Positions 42,012-51,132 of a stretch of DNA of 64,000 nucleotides are shown piece by piece. Numbering within the stretch: the first letter of the stretch is position 1; the number at the start of each line of letters is the position of its first letter. The notes beneath the pieces were generated by a model. That model did no database searches. It saw only the letters and a list, made by a program, of their open reading frames with translations, and was not told the origin of the DNA. A program made the position numbers and the translations under genes. The stretch comes from CAINFV01 sp964409235. Its GTDB lineage: Bacteria > Chlamydiota > Chlamydiia > Chlamydiales > FEN-1388. The stretch covers positions 1 through 64,000 of the forward strand of contig CAYPCN010000001.1 of NCBI GenBank assembly GCA_964409235.1, read 5' to 3'.

Positions 42012-42485
42012 TTACCTCATCGTTGGCATTTCTGACCGAATAGCCACGCATCGCCCTCTGTTGGCGCATGACATTTCAACCCAGATGGTTGTTGTCGGCA
42101 ATACTTCGCGAATGCGGTCTGGCCATTCTACAATGGCAAGAGATCGGGAAAGGTATTCTTCGAGGCCGAGTTCGAGGAATTCCTCAAGTCCACGAAGCCG
42201 CCAGAGATCAAAATGAGCGATCATCACATCGCCATGATGGTACAACTGGACGTATTGGAATGTCGGACTTGTCACGTCGCCAGGACACACGTTCGCCAAC
42301 GCTGATATCATCCCTTTCGCCATCGTCGTTTTCCCTGCCCCCAAATCGCCGCACAAGGCGATGACGCGAGGAGCAGAGAGCGTGCGGGCCAACGCTGCCC
42401 CAAGGTCTGACATTGCTTCAGGGGTGGGTACGAGAACGGGGTGCCCGTCAGTTCTCAGTAGGCTGTCGAAAGAGTCGTGCGCCAT
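42012..42485 (-). CDS. tsaE: tRNA threonylcarbamoyladenosine biosynthesis ATPase TsaE
   Basis: About 157 residues from ATG 42485; longer upstream frame overlaps the DUF2709 gene and is not expected to be coding. TsaE (YjeE) is the ATPase that drives turnover of the TsaB-TsaD complex during t6A37 synthesis on ANN-decoding tRNAs. Walker A is GDLGAGKTT, then the family motif SPTFQYVQLY, HFDLWRL and VEWPDRI. The ribosome binding site is poor (GAAGG directly against the ATG), so translation may be coupled to the preceding gene, which ends 10 bases upstream. Matches CT537 by position. Confidence 0.92.
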   Translation of the reverse strand: MAHDSFDSLLRTDGHPVLVPTPEAMSDLGAALARTLSAPRVIALCGDLGAGKTTMAKGMISALANVCPGDVTSPTFQYVQLYHHGDVMIAHFDLWRLRGLEEFLELGLEEYLSRSLAIVEWPDRIREVLPTTTIWVEMSCANRGRCVAIRSEMPTMR

Positions 42486-42495
42486 CCTTCGAAGA

Positions 42496-43236
42496 TTATG
42501 CTTCTTGTTCAACTTCGCCAAGCCACAGCTCGACGTACGGAGAAAACTCCTCGTACTCAGAAAGCGCCTCGACAAAGGCAGCAATCTTGTCCTCTTGGAG
42601 ATATTCTTCGATGAGCGCCATAAAGCTCTCTTCAATATGAAAACGGCTTTGGCCTTGGACTTCTACCAGAGAAACCCGTTTCAAATAGTTCTCTCGGAAG
42701 TCGTCAATGACAGCTTCTTTAGAGTGGAATAGTTTTCCATTGATCACCGAGGAATACACAATCTTGACCACTGGAGCCTTGCTGACGCATTTTTTTGCGT
42801 ACGAGCGAATGACTTCGGGATCTTCGGACACAAAAAACCGCTTGGCCTTTACGCCACCAGAACGTTCAGTATTTTGGGGACACTTGGAAACCCAATCGTA
42901 AATCGCATCTTGAGGATTTGGATGGGTATTATTGCCAAAAACCTTTCCTGTGAAGGGGCATATGTAGATTTTCGTCGTTTCTTCATTGACGGCTGATTTT
43001 GAATAGCCAACTTTTATTTCTGTCTCACGCCAGAGCTTTCCCTGCTCTTCCAACAGCCGTACCGCATCCTCTACGCTCTTAAACACCATTTTGTCCTTCA
43101 CGAAGAGCACAGGGTGGAGTCCTAAGAGGCACTCGACATAATGAAGATAGGTTGCGATAAGTTCCGGACGTTTGACACTCGTCACGAACTCTCGCAACGA
43201 CTCTTGCACATGCTGTGGAACACTGAGTTTTGTCAT
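42496..43236 (-). CDS. Chlamydia-specific DUF2709 protein (CT538 family)
   Basis: 246 residues; GAAGG six to seven bases before ATG 43236. I recognise the position and the general sequence (IYICPFTGKVFGNNTHPNP, DAIYDWVSKCPQN) as the DUF2709 family, known only from Chlamydiae; the identification rests mainly on synteny with tsaE and dnaQ (CT536-CT538). A CP-type segment (CPFTGKVF) and several His/Cys could bind metal, but no full site is obvious. No signal peptide or membrane helix, acidic C terminus (LWLGEVEQEA). Function unknown. It is a useful marker that the window is chlamydial. Confidence 0.8.
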   Translation of the reverse strand: MTKLSVPQHVQESLREFVTSVKRPELIATYLHYVECLLGLHPVLFVKDKMVFKSVEDAVRLLEEQGKLWRETEIKVGYSKSAVNEETTKIYICPFTGKVFGNNTHPNPQDAIYDWVSKCPQNTERSGGVKAKRFFVSEDPEVIRSYAKKCVSKAPVVKIVYSSVINGKLFHSKEAVIDDFRENYLKRVSLVEVQGQSRFHIEESFMALIEEYLQEDKIAAFVEALSEYEEFSPYVELWLGEVEQEA

Positions 43237-43447
43237 GGCCGCCTTCTGTTACATTGGCTCGTACACGCTTGCGACTCTCCGCTCAGAATCGGTTGCCAAT
43301 TTCCGTGCCAAGAGATCAAGTCTCTTGGATGCATCGAAAATGTCTCTACTTGGCCCTCTAGCCTTTTCGACTCAGAGAGACAGCCGTGAACATGTACATG
43401 CGCGCTGTGGCTCTCGAAGGATATCTCAGAGAGAGCATATCGTTCAA

Positions 43448-43475
43448 TTCCTTTTTACGTGCCGTTTGGTATACT
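43448..43475 (+). promoter_or_regulatory. Candidate promoter for argS
   Basis: TATACT at 43470-43475 is a good -10 box; the best -35, TTCCTT at 43448-43453 with a 16-base spacer, is weak. Initiation would fall about 30 bases before ATG 43511. The rest of the divergent interval 43237-43510 shows nothing else I can support. Confidence 0.35.
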
Positions 43476-43510
43476 CTTCCTCTCTTATCGTTCACAAGAG
43501 AAGGGGTTCT

Positions 43511-45253
43511 ATGTCAACAATATCTGTTATTGACCAGCTTATAGACATTTTTCAACGAGCTGCAAAAACAGCATTCCCAACTCTTCAAGATGGCGTCCTT
43601 GAGATAGCAAAATCAAAGGAGGCCGCTTTTGGCGACTACCAATGCAACAGCGCCATGAAGCTGGCCAAACAACTCTCGCTCCCCCCACGAGCTGTTGCAA
43701 CCGCTATTGTCAATGCCATGCCTGCTGATGCCTCAGAGATCGTGGAGAAGGTCGACATCGCAGGTCCAGGATTTATCAACATGAGGCTGCATCCAGCCTT
43801 TTTGGCTAAGCGCCTCCATCACGTTCTTGAAAGGCGATCAGTCCTACCAGTGACGGATCACCCGCAACGTGTGATCATCGATTTCTCCTCTCCGAATATT
43901 GCCAAGGAAATGCACGTCGGGCATCTTCGATCAACGATTATCGGAGAGTGCCTCTCTCGCGTCTTTGAAAGCCTTGGCCATGATGTTCTTCGTCTCAACC
44001 ATGTTGGCGACTGGGGCACGGCCTTTGGCATGCTCATCGCGCACATCAAATCCCTCCCCGATTTCTCAATAGAAAAGCTTTCTTCCTTCACCCTCGCCGA
44101 CCTTATGCACCTCTATCGAGAAAGCAAGGTGCGCTTTGATCACGATGTCAATTTTCGCAAGCAAGCCCAACAAGAAGTTGTACGCCTCCAAGGCGGAGAG
44201 CAAGAGGCGCTGTCGATTTGGAAGATCATCTGCGACATCTCTGAAAAAGCCTATCAGGAGATCTACTCGCTCCTTGACGTTCGCATCCAAGAGCGAGGAG
44301 AATCGTTTTACAACCCCATGCTGCCAAACTTGATCGCTGAGCTCGACAAGAAGGGGCTGATCACGATCTCTGATGGTGCTAAATGCCTTTTCCTCGAAGG
44401 ATTTACGAATCGAGAGGGAAATGCCCTCCCTCTGATGCTACAAAAGTCCGACGGTGGTTTTAGCTATGATACGACCGACATGGCCGCCATTGCCCAACGC
44501 ATACGCGACGAGCATGCTGACCGCATTATCTATGTCACGGATAGCGGTCAGGCAACCCATTTCCAGATGATCTTTGCGGCTGCCGAACAGGCGGGCATCC
44601 TCGACCCACAAGCGGTTCGTGTGGACCATGTGCCGTTTGGCCTTGTCCTTGGCCCTGATGGGAAGAAATTCCGCACGCGTTCTGGAGAAACAGAGCGATT
44701 AATAGACCTGCTGATAAAAGCAGTCGGTCATGCGGACGCCCTCCTTCGTGCAAAAAATCCCGATTGGACAGAAGAAGAGTATCACGCCGTGGCTAAAATT
44801 CTTGGAATTGGTGCCATTAAATATGCCGACCTGTCCTGTCACCGCATGAGCGACTACTCATTTAGCTACGATCGTATGCTTCGCTTTGAAGGGAATACGG
44901 CGGCCTTTATCATGTATTCGTATGTTCGCACAGCCAGCATCCAGAGGAAGATTGGCCGACAATCTGTTGATATGCGCCTCCCCTTCGACCTCCTCCATCC
45001 TGCAGAGATCGCTCTTGCCAAGCTCTTATGCCAGTTCCAGGAGACCATCGACGAGGTGACGGAGACGCTTCTTCCCAATCGACTCACGGACTATCTCTAT
45101 TCACTTGCGGAGGGGTTTAACCTCTTTTTCAGAGATTGCCGCGTGGAGGGCGATGCACGGCAAAACCAACGCCTTGCCCTGGTTATCCTTACGGGATGGA
45201 CGCTGCAAAAAGGGTTGGAGCTCCTCGGAATCCAGGTGCCGGAAAAGATGTAG
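43511..45253 (+). CDS. argS: Arginyl-tRNA synthetase
   Basis: 580 residues from ATG 43511, with AAGGGG six bases upstream; the frame runs back to 43172 but that part overlaps DUF2709 on the other strand. Class I synthetase that charges tRNA-Arg. Parts in order: N-terminal tRNA D-loop recognition domain (about 1-110), HIGH signature in PNIAKEMHVGHLRSTIIGE, a KMSKS-region variant KKFRTRSGET (as usual for ArgRS, which lacks the canonical lysine), and the C-terminal DALR anticodon-binding domain ending with the conserved aromatic/hydrophobic tail. Convergent with the intact murA, six bases apart; argS and murA are also neighbours in Chlamydia (CT454-CT455). Confidence 0.97.
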   Translation: MSTISVIDQLIDIFQRAAKTAFPTLQDGVLEIAKSKEAAFGDYQCNSAMKLAKQLSLPPRAVATAIVNAMPADASEIVEKVDIAGPGFINMRLHPAFLAKRLHHVLERRSVLPVTDHPQRVIIDFSSPNIAKEMHVGHLRSTIIGECLSRVFESLGHDVLRLNHVGDWGTAFGMLIAHIKSLPDFSIEKLSSFTLADLMHLYRESKVRFDHDVNFRKQAQQEVVRLQGGEQEALSIWKIICDISEKAYQEIYSLLDVRIQERGESFYNPMLPNLIAELDKKGLITISDGAKCLFLEGFTNREGNALPLMLQKSDGGFSYDTTDMAAIAQRIRDEHADRIIYVTDSGQATHFQMIFAAAEQAGILDPQAVRVDHVPFGLVLGPDGKKFRTRSGETERLIDLLIKAVGHADALLRAKNPDWTEEEYHAVAKILGIGAIKYADLSCHRMSDYSFSYDRMLRFEGNTAAFIMYSYVRTASIQRKIGRQSVDMRLPFDLLHPAEIALAKLLCQFQETIDEVTETLLPNRLTDYLYSLAEGFNLFFRDCRVEGDARQNQRLALVILTGWTLQKGLELLGIQVPEKM

Positions 45254-45259
45254 TGTCCT

Positions 45260-46627
45260 TCAGATCTTCAGAACGCTCTTTTGCAGAACGTGCTCTTCTT
45301 GCTCGATGATCCGTTCACAGCGAGCGCCGAGAGCCTGCAGTTTTTCGACGATATGCTCATAGCCACGGTCAAGGAAGTAGACGCCGGAGATGGTCGTCGT
45401 TCCCGACGCAATCAACCCTGCCATGACGTACGCAAAGCCAGCGCGAAGGTCTGGAATGGCTAGCGCCTTCCCCTTAAACGGTGTTGGCCCTTTGACAACG
45501 ATGCTATGGTAATAGCTACAAGAGCCAAATCGGCATGGCCTATTCCCAAGGCACTGCTTAAACAGGCTGATGTCAGCGCCCATATCCCGTAGAGCGCTTG
45601 TAAAGCCAAAGCGATTCTCATATACTGTCTCATGCACCACGGAAGCCCCCGTGGCTTGCGTGAGCAGGACCGTGAAAGGCGGCTGCCAGTCGGTCACGAA
45701 GCCGGGATGGACATCGGTCTCGAGGTGAAGACTTCCTTGCAGTGGGCCGTCATAGAAAAATTCAATGCCATCGCTCTTTACAGCAAAGCCACCGCCGAGC
45801 TCTCTGATCGTATTGAGGAATGTCATCATCGTCGAATGGTCCGCGCCCCGGACAAAAATGCGTCCCTTCGTACCTATCGCTGCCATGCCAAGAGAGGCGG
45901 CGACGATTCTATCGGCAAGGACTGTGTGCTCGGTTTCATAAAAGATTCGCGTGCCGACAATGCGAATCGTCCGATCAGCCTCGACGGAGATATGGGCTCC
46001 GATCTTTTGTAGGAACAAGATAAGGTCCATGACTTCGGGTTCGATGGCCGCGTTTTGCAGGATCGTCGTCCCCCGCGCTGAGACCGCTGCCAAAATAATA
46101 TTTTCCGTCGCTCCAATGGAAGGGTAGGGAAGGCGGATGATAGTGCCTTTCAAGCCATCGTGGGCATGGGCGAAATAAGCGCTTTCGCGCTTCATTTCAC
46201 GGTGTTCGATACTCGCGCCAAGTTTCGTCAGGGCATCGATGTGGAAATCCACTGACCTGCGGCCAATGGCACATCCTCCGACTGTTGGAACGATCACGTC
46301 CTCTTCAGTTCTCCCGAGGAGAGCTCCTATCATGAGAATGGGAATTCTATTCGACCCTGAGAATCGCTGGGGGATATAGGACGTTTTGATCTCTTTCGTT
46401 TGGCAATGGAGAATGCCGGCTCTTCGATCCCAGTCGACCTGCATTCCAATTTCTTGGCACAGCTCAACAGTGACGCGCACATCGCCGATATCGGGGACAT
46501 TAAAAAATGTACAGGGCTTGTCAGACAGGAGAGAAGCGACGAGGAGCTTTGTCATCGCATTTTTTGCTCCCGATGCTTGCACTTCTCCAACTAATGGGAC
46601 GCCGCCCTCAATTCGCAATTTCTCCAT
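45260..46627 (-). CDS. murA: UDP-N-acetylglucosamine 1-carboxyvinyltransferase
   Basis: 455 residues from ATG 46627 (GGGAGGGGGG upstream; the frame extends to 46693). First committed step of peptidoglycan synthesis: PEP plus UDP-GlcNAc. The active site is complete: SGAKNAM has the Lys-Asn pair, VGGCAIGRRSVDFH carries the Cys115 equivalent, PGFVTDWQPPF has the catalytic Asp, and DLRAGFAYVMAG the conserved Arg. In Chlamydia trachomatis MurA the Cys is Asp, which is linked to fosfomycin resistance; this copy keeps Cys and would be predicted sensitive. It is clearly paralogous to the degenerate copy at 9330-10778 (shared FFNVPDxGDV, TSYIPQRFSGSNR and TDVHPGF segments). Next to argS, as in Chlamydia. 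Confidence 0.96.
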   Translation of the reverse strand: MEKLRIEGGVPLVGEVQASGAKNAMTKLLVASLLSDKPCTFFNVPDIGDVRVTVELCQEIGMQVDWDRRAGILHCQTKEIKTSYIPQRFSGSNRIPILMIGALLGRTEEDVIVPTVGGCAIGRRSVDFHIDALTKLGASIEHREMKRESAYFAHAHDGLKGTIIRLPYPSIGATENIILAAVSARGTTILQNAAIEPEVMDLILFLQKIGAHISVEADRTIRIVGTRIFYETEHTVLADRIVAASLGMAAIGTKGRIFVRGADHSTMMTFLNTIRELGGGFAVKSDGIEFFYDGPLQGSLHLETDVHPGFVTDWQPPFTVLLTQATGASVVHETVYENRFGFTSALRDMGADISLFKQCLGNRPCRFGSCSYYHSIVVKGPTPFKGKALAIPDLRAGFAYVMAGLIASGTTTISGVYFLDRGYEHIVEKLQALGARCERIIEQEEHVLQKSVLKI

Positions 46628-46777
46628 GTCTTCCCCCCTCCCAGAGACCCACCACCGTATTCTTACAGTCTCGCTATATTTATATCGAGCCATTTGCTAT
46701 CAATTTCCCTGGAAACGTGGGTTGGAACTGCTGTGTGTTTCACACCGCCCATGGCGTTGTTTACGATTTGGAAACCT

Positions 46778-47563
46778 ATGGACGCTCTTCTTTCTTCAGC
46801 ACTCTTGGGCATTATCCAAGGGGTGACGGAATTTCTGCCCATCTCATCCACGGGGCATTTGATCGTCGCGGAAAAAGCCCTTGATTTCCAAGGGCCGCCA
46901 GGCAAGATTTTTGAGGTTGTCGTTCAACTTGGGTCGGCGCTTGCGATCGTATTCGTCTATTTCGAACGCCTCTTCCGCCCAGTGCAACAGTTCTCTACTT
47001 CCGCTGACGATCGAAAATTCTTTTTCATACTCCTCTTTGCGACGCTTCCGGCTGCTGTGATTGGCTTTTTGTTCCATGATGCCATCAAAGCGTGGTTGTA
47101 CAACACCAGCACCGTTGCTGCCTCACTGCTTATCGGCGGCCTTATCTTCCTGTGGATTGAACACAAGAAGAGCGCTGTCACCTGCCATACGCCAGAAGCT
47201 GTCACCCCCCGACAAGGGGCATGGATAGGGACAGCACAGGCTCTGGCCTTGGTGCCGGGCGTCTCGAGATCAGGAGCAACGATTGCATCGGGAGTCCTCG
47301 TGGGAATGAGTCGTCGTGCGGCCACGGAATTTTCCTTTCTCCTCGCCGTTCCCACACTGTTAGGAGCTGGGTTGTATGACCTCATCGCTCACCGTCACTT
47401 GTTGACCTTCGACCACCTGTCGTTTTTGACAATTGGCTTTACAGCTGCCTTTCTCTCGTCACTCCTCGTTGTACGCCCCCTTGTCCACTGCATCGATCGC
47501 TTTGGCTTTGCCCCTTTCGCTTGGTATCGGATGGCCCTTGGCCTTGTTGTGCTCGTCACATAA
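46778..47563 (+). CDS. uppP: Undecaprenyl-diphosphatase UppP (BacA)
   Basis: 261 residues from ATG 46778; upstream in-frame ATGs at 46694 and 46751 are possible, and the ribosome binding site (GGAA) is weak. Integral membrane phosphatase that regenerates undecaprenyl phosphate, the carrier of peptidoglycan and glycan precursors. Signatures: GIIQGVTEFLPISSTGHL near the N terminus, FEVVVQLGSALA with the catalytic-type Glu, and the second motif PGVSRSGATIASGVL. About eight hydrophobic helices. Together with MurA and the polyprenyl-dependent glycosyltransferase it points to active use of lipid-linked cell-wall intermediates. Divergent from murA; followed 32 bases later by the exported UGP3-like gene. 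Confidence 0.96.
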   Translation: MDALLSSALLGIIQGVTEFLPISSTGHLIVAEKALDFQGPPGKIFEVVVQLGSALAIVFVYFERLFRPVQQFSTSADDRKFFFILLFATLPAAVIGFLFHDAIKAWLYNTSTVAASLLIGGLIFLWIEHKKSAVTCHTPEAVTPRQGAWIGTAQALALVPGVSRSGATIASGVLVGMSRRAATEFSFLLAVPTLLGAGLYDLIAHRHLLTFDHLSFLTIGFTAAFLSSLLVVRPLVHCIDRFGFAPFAWYRMALGLVVLVT

Positions 47564-47595
47564 ACTGTTGTTACTCCACCCATGGAGGAAGTTTC

Positions 47596-49839
47596 ATGAT
47601 GAAATGGATTCGCCCCGTTATCGTCGCTCTTGCTGTCCTCGCGACAGCCACTGTCTTCCCAGCAGAAACCTCAGCAGCTCTTCTACAAGCCAAAGCTCGC
47701 TCTGAGGCGGTCTCGCGCGAGCTGAAAGCCTGTGCAGATAAACGAGCACGACTCGATGCCCTCTCGAAGAGCGATGTGTGTCGCGCCATCACCGAAAAGA
47801 ATTCTGAGCTGCGCTCCTTCCTCGAAATAGCGCCTGTTGACCAAAGCTATCCGATCGCTATGATGATCGCTCTGGATCAATACGACACGTTGTTTGCTGG
47901 TTTTGATGCGGTTGCCAATAAGCAAGAATCCTTGCGTCATCTAGCCTCAACACTTGCGCAAATAGAGAAGTTCTATGAGCCAATTGGCGGTATCCTCGGC
48001 TACCACACCACTGTCATCAACCTGATGACAGCTGCGGAAAATCCGTTTGACCCAGAACAGTATGCTCCGCCTCCATTTCACGATATCAGAGCGTATTCCC
48101 CAGAGGTATGGGCCGCCTGTTATGATGGTGTACAAAAGCTCGGGCATACCGCCTCGATTTTCCCATTAGGAGGTGCTGGCGACCGCCTCAATTTGCTCGA
48201 TGAGGCCACCAACGAACCTCTCCCCGCAGCCCGCCTCCTTTTTTGCGGCCGCTCGCTTTTTGAAGGGATGATGCGCGATGTCGAAGCACAGGAATATTGG
48301 CACTATCGTGTCTTTGGCAAACAGGTGACGGTGCCGATTCTTATCATGACGTCGACGGAAAAAAACAACGACCACCATATCGAGATGATGGGCAAACAGG
48401 CGAATTGGTTTGGGCATCGCCACGACGCCATTCGACGCATAGTCCAACCTCTTGTTCCCGTGATCGATGTCGATGGGCAGTGGGCCATGTCAGGGCCGTT
48501 GCAGCCTGCCTTAAAGCCTGGCGGTCATGGTGTGATCTGGAAACTTGCTGAGGATAGCGGAGCTCTGAAATGGCTGACCTTCCATGGCATCGATGCCGCT
48601 GTCGTCCGCCAGGTCAACAATCCTCTTGCTGGATTAGACCTTGCGCTGCCAACGCTCCTTGGCTATGGACTTTCTCACAACAAGGCATTTGGCTTCCTCT
48701 CTTGCCCGAGTAAGCCGGGATTTGCTGAAGGGCTCAATGTGTTGTTGATGAAAAAAAATGGTGTCTCAACACAAGCGGCCATTTCTAACATTGAATACAC
48801 GCAGTTCACCGCGCTAAAAAACGTCCTTCCCAATCTGTTCAAAGAGGGTGTGTGCCCTGCCAATACCAACGTCCTCTACATTAACCTTCACGAGATTAAT
48901 GGCGCTCTTTCGCGGGCTCCCATCCCGGGGATGATCGTCAATGCTAAAACAGTGGTTGACGTGTGCAAAGGCGGACAAATCCTCAAGAAGACCGGTGGCC
49001 GCCTAGAGTCATGTATGCAAAACATTTCAGACGGTCTCATGGCGACGGTGACTGCGGACGCCCTCCCATCCGTTCCCAATGAGGCGTTATCAACCTTTCT
49101 CTTGCTTCAGAACCGAGAGAAATTCTTCTCTGTGGCGAAGAAAGCGTATCAACCTGGGCAAAATCCCATGGAGACGCCAGCCTCATGCCTGTACGATTTG
49201 CATCGGGCCATGAGATCTCTCCTTGCCTCTTCATGCGGCATGACTCTTCCGAAAGAGCAGTCTCTCGACCAATTCCTCCAAGAGGGGCCGTCCTTCATCT
49301 TCTCTTTCCATCCAGCTATGGGACCGCTGTGGGATGTCATCGGGCAAAAGGTCTCTGGAGGGACTATCGCTGCAGGGTCGGAGCTTGAATTAGAAATTGC
49401 AGAGATCTCCTGCAAGGGCCTTTCGTTGGATGGCAGCTTGAGAATTCTCGCCCGCACCCCAACAGGACCTCTTTGTGGGAAGGTAGGACGGAAGTTCTCC
49501 GACAACGTTGGACGTGCGAGGCTTACCAATGTCACGGTTGCGAACAAGGGACCCAAAACTCGGGATATCACAGCTGTGCTCAAGGGAACGGTGGATCGCC
49601 ACGAGTCGTGCGAAATCATCCTCGAAGGGTTTTCAGAGGTGGAGGCCAACGGCCTCACCCTTTCCGGCGATTTTCGCCTTGTAGTGCCAGATGGAAAGAG
49701 GGCAATCCTCTCCAACGATCAGGCGGGCAATGTTGTGACGAAAATAGAGGATATCGCTACCCCAAGCTGGCAGTATGCTGTGACATGGCAGCGCAGTGCG
49801 GCCCCAAAGCTAGAGCTTAAAGAGGTTGTTTGCCGCTGA
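47596..49839 (+). CDS. Exported UDP-sugar pyrophosphorylase-like protein (UGP3-like)
   Basis: 747 residues from ATG 47596 with GGAGGA six bases upstream. Residues 1-27 are a clear Sec signal peptide (VIVALAVLATATVFPAETSA). The catalytic part resembles eukaryotic-type UDPGP nucleotidyltransferases: a modified nucleotide loop FPLGGAGDRLNLL (189-201), PILIMTSTEKNND, KPGGHGVIWKL and QVNNPLAGLD. The C-terminal 160 residues form a beta-rich region (RARLTNVTVANKG, CEIILEGFSEVEANGLTLSG, VVPDGKR) that I recall from plant plastid UDP-glucose pyrophosphorylase 3. A nucleotide-sugar enzyme with an export signal is unexpected because UTP is cytoplasmic; in plants that position is a transit peptide. Activity in this organism is unproven. 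Lies between uppP and pgk. Confidence 0.78.
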   Translation: MMKWIRPVIVALAVLATATVFPAETSAALLQAKARSEAVSRELKACADKRARLDALSKSDVCRAITEKNSELRSFLEIAPVDQSYPIAMMIALDQYDTLFAGFDAVANKQESLRHLASTLAQIEKFYEPIGGILGYHTTVINLMTAAENPFDPEQYAPPPFHDIRAYSPEVWAACYDGVQKLGHTASIFPLGGAGDRLNLLDEATNEPLPAARLLFCGRSLFEGMMRDVEAQEYWHYRVFGKQVTVPILIMTSTEKNNDHHIEMMGKQANWFGHRHDAIRRIVQPLVPVIDVDGQWAMSGPLQPALKPGGHGVIWKLAEDSGALKWLTFHGIDAAVVRQVNNPLAGLDLALPTLLGYGLSHNKAFGFLSCPSKPGFAEGLNVLLMKKNGVSTQAAISNIEYTQFTALKNVLPNLFKEGVCPANTNVLYINLHEINGALSRAPIPGMIVNAKTVVDVCKGGQILKKTGGRLESCMQNISDGLMATVTADALPSVPNEALSTFLLLQNREKFFSVAKKAYQPGQNPMETPASCLYDLHRAMRSLLASSCGMTLPKEQSLDQFLQEGPSFIFSFHPAMGPLWDVIGQKVSGGTIAAGSELELEIAEISCKGLSLDGSLRILARTPTGPLCGKVGRKFSDNVGRARLTNVTVANKGPKTRDITAVLKGTVDRHESCEIILEGFSEVEANGLTLSGDFRLVVPDGKRAILSNDQAGNVVTKIEDIATPSWQYAVTWQRSAAPKLELKEVVCR

Positions 49840-49916
49840 CCGAGGTTGAAGAAAAAGATGCAATTCGCGAAATAAGAGGGGAATGGCTCAATGGATTTTT
49901 AGAGAGGATGGTTCGT

Positions 49917-51122
49917 ATGGTCATGCAGCTTCGTGATCTTTCTATGAAAGGGCAGCGAGTGCTTATGCGCGTTGATTTCAACGTGCCGATGACAAAGGAG
50001 GGCTCTATCAGCGATGACACCCGGATTCGCGCGGCTCTTCCATCGATTCAAGAGGTGGTCAAAGCCGGAGGGAAGGTTATTTTGATGAGCCATCTCGGAC
50101 GGCCGAAGGGCGTGACCCCAGCCTTCTCTCTTCAACCGTGCGCGGTTCGCCTCTCTGAGCTTTTGGGGAGGCCGGTACGCTTTGTCCCTGACTGTGTCGG
50201 GGCGACGGCAGAGCAGGCTGTCGCTGATATGAAAGAGGGCGATGTCATCCTGTTGGAAAATCTTCGGTTTTACGAAGCTGAAGAACATCCTGACAAAGAT
50301 CCGACATTTGTGACCAAGCTGGCACAGCTTGGCGACCTCTATGTCAACGATGCCTTTGGCACGGCCCACAGAGCGCATGCGTCGACAGCTGTCATTGCTC
50401 GCTTTTTCCCGAAAAGGGCAGCGGCAGGGTTGCTGATGATGAAGGAGGTGCAAGCGCTGAGTGCGGCTCTTGTGGATCCGAAGCGGCCTTTTGCGGCGAT
50501 TATCGGTGGTGCGAAGATCTCAACGAAGATAGGTATCGTACACTCCTTAGTGTCCAAGGCAGATAGCCTGTTTATCGGAGGAGCGATGACGTTTACCTTC
50601 ATGAGAGCTGTAGGGCTAAGCACTGGGAAGTCCCCCATTGAGGAAGCCATGGTCGATGAGGCGGTAGGAGTGATGCGTACGGCCAAAGAGCTTGGCAAGC
50701 ACATCTATTTCCCTCTTGATCTCGTCGTCGCGTCTGAATGGAAGGATGGGGCGCCATCACAAGTCATTGACGTCCAAGAGGGCATTCCCCCAGGTTTTCA
50801 AGGGATGGATATCGGTCCGAAGACAATCGCCCTCTGGAAGCCAGTATTGGAGGCAGCGAGAACCATTTTTTGGAATGGCCCTGTTGGCGTCTTTGAATTC
50901 TCTGCATTTGCTAAAGGAACGCAAGCTCTTGCCCAAATAGTGGCGGGTTGCAAACAGGCCTTCACTGTCGTCGGAGGCGGCGATTCTATTGCGGCCTTAG
51001 AACAGGCAGGGCTTCAAGCATCCATCTCCCATGTCTCAACAGGGGGAGGAGCTTCGTTGGAGTTTATTGAACAGGGAACGCTCCCAGGGATAGACGCCTT
51101 GGAACAAGCGGCCAAGGGATAG
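49917..51122 (+). CDS. pgk: Phosphoglycerate kinase
   Basis: 401 residues from ATG 49917 (GAGAGG nine bases upstream; ATG 49908 and 49923 are close alternatives). Glycolytic enzyme making ATP and 3-phosphoglycerate from 1,3-bisphosphoglycerate. Signatures: RVDFNVPM with substrate-binding Asp/Asn, LMSHLGRPKG, LENLRFYEAEE, HRAHAS, GGAKISTKI, and the nucleotide-binding C terminus GGGDSIAAL followed by STGGGASLEF and LPGIDAL. Full length, no anomalies. The longer open frame back to 49830 overlaps the end of the UGP3-like gene in another frame. Ten bases separate it from the protease gene, so the two are probably cotranscribed. Confidence 0.97.
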   Translation: MVMQLRDLSMKGQRVLMRVDFNVPMTKEGSISDDTRIRAALPSIQEVVKAGGKVILMSHLGRPKGVTPAFSLQPCAVRLSELLGRPVRFVPDCVGATAEQAVADMKEGDVILLENLRFYEAEEHPDKDPTFVTKLAQLGDLYVNDAFGTAHRAHASTAVIARFFPKRAAAGLLMMKEVQALSAALVDPKRPFAAIIGGAKISTKIGIVHSLVSKADSLFIGGAMTFTFMRAVGLSTGKSPIEEAMVDEAVGVMRTAKELGKHIYFPLDLVVASEWKDGAPSQVIDVQEGIPPGFQGMDIGPKTIALWKPVLEAARTIFWNGPVGVFEFSAFAKGTQALAQIVAGCKQAFTVVGGGDSIAALEQAGLQASISHVSTGGGASLEFIEQGTLPGIDALEQAAKG

Positions 51123-51132
51123 GTAAAACCAA

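Noticed and set aside
46660..46700. TTGATA followed by an AT-rich stretch as a murA promoter
   Set aside because: Spacer lengths of 13, 16 or 19 bases are needed to reach any TATA-like box, so no convincing pair can be chosen.
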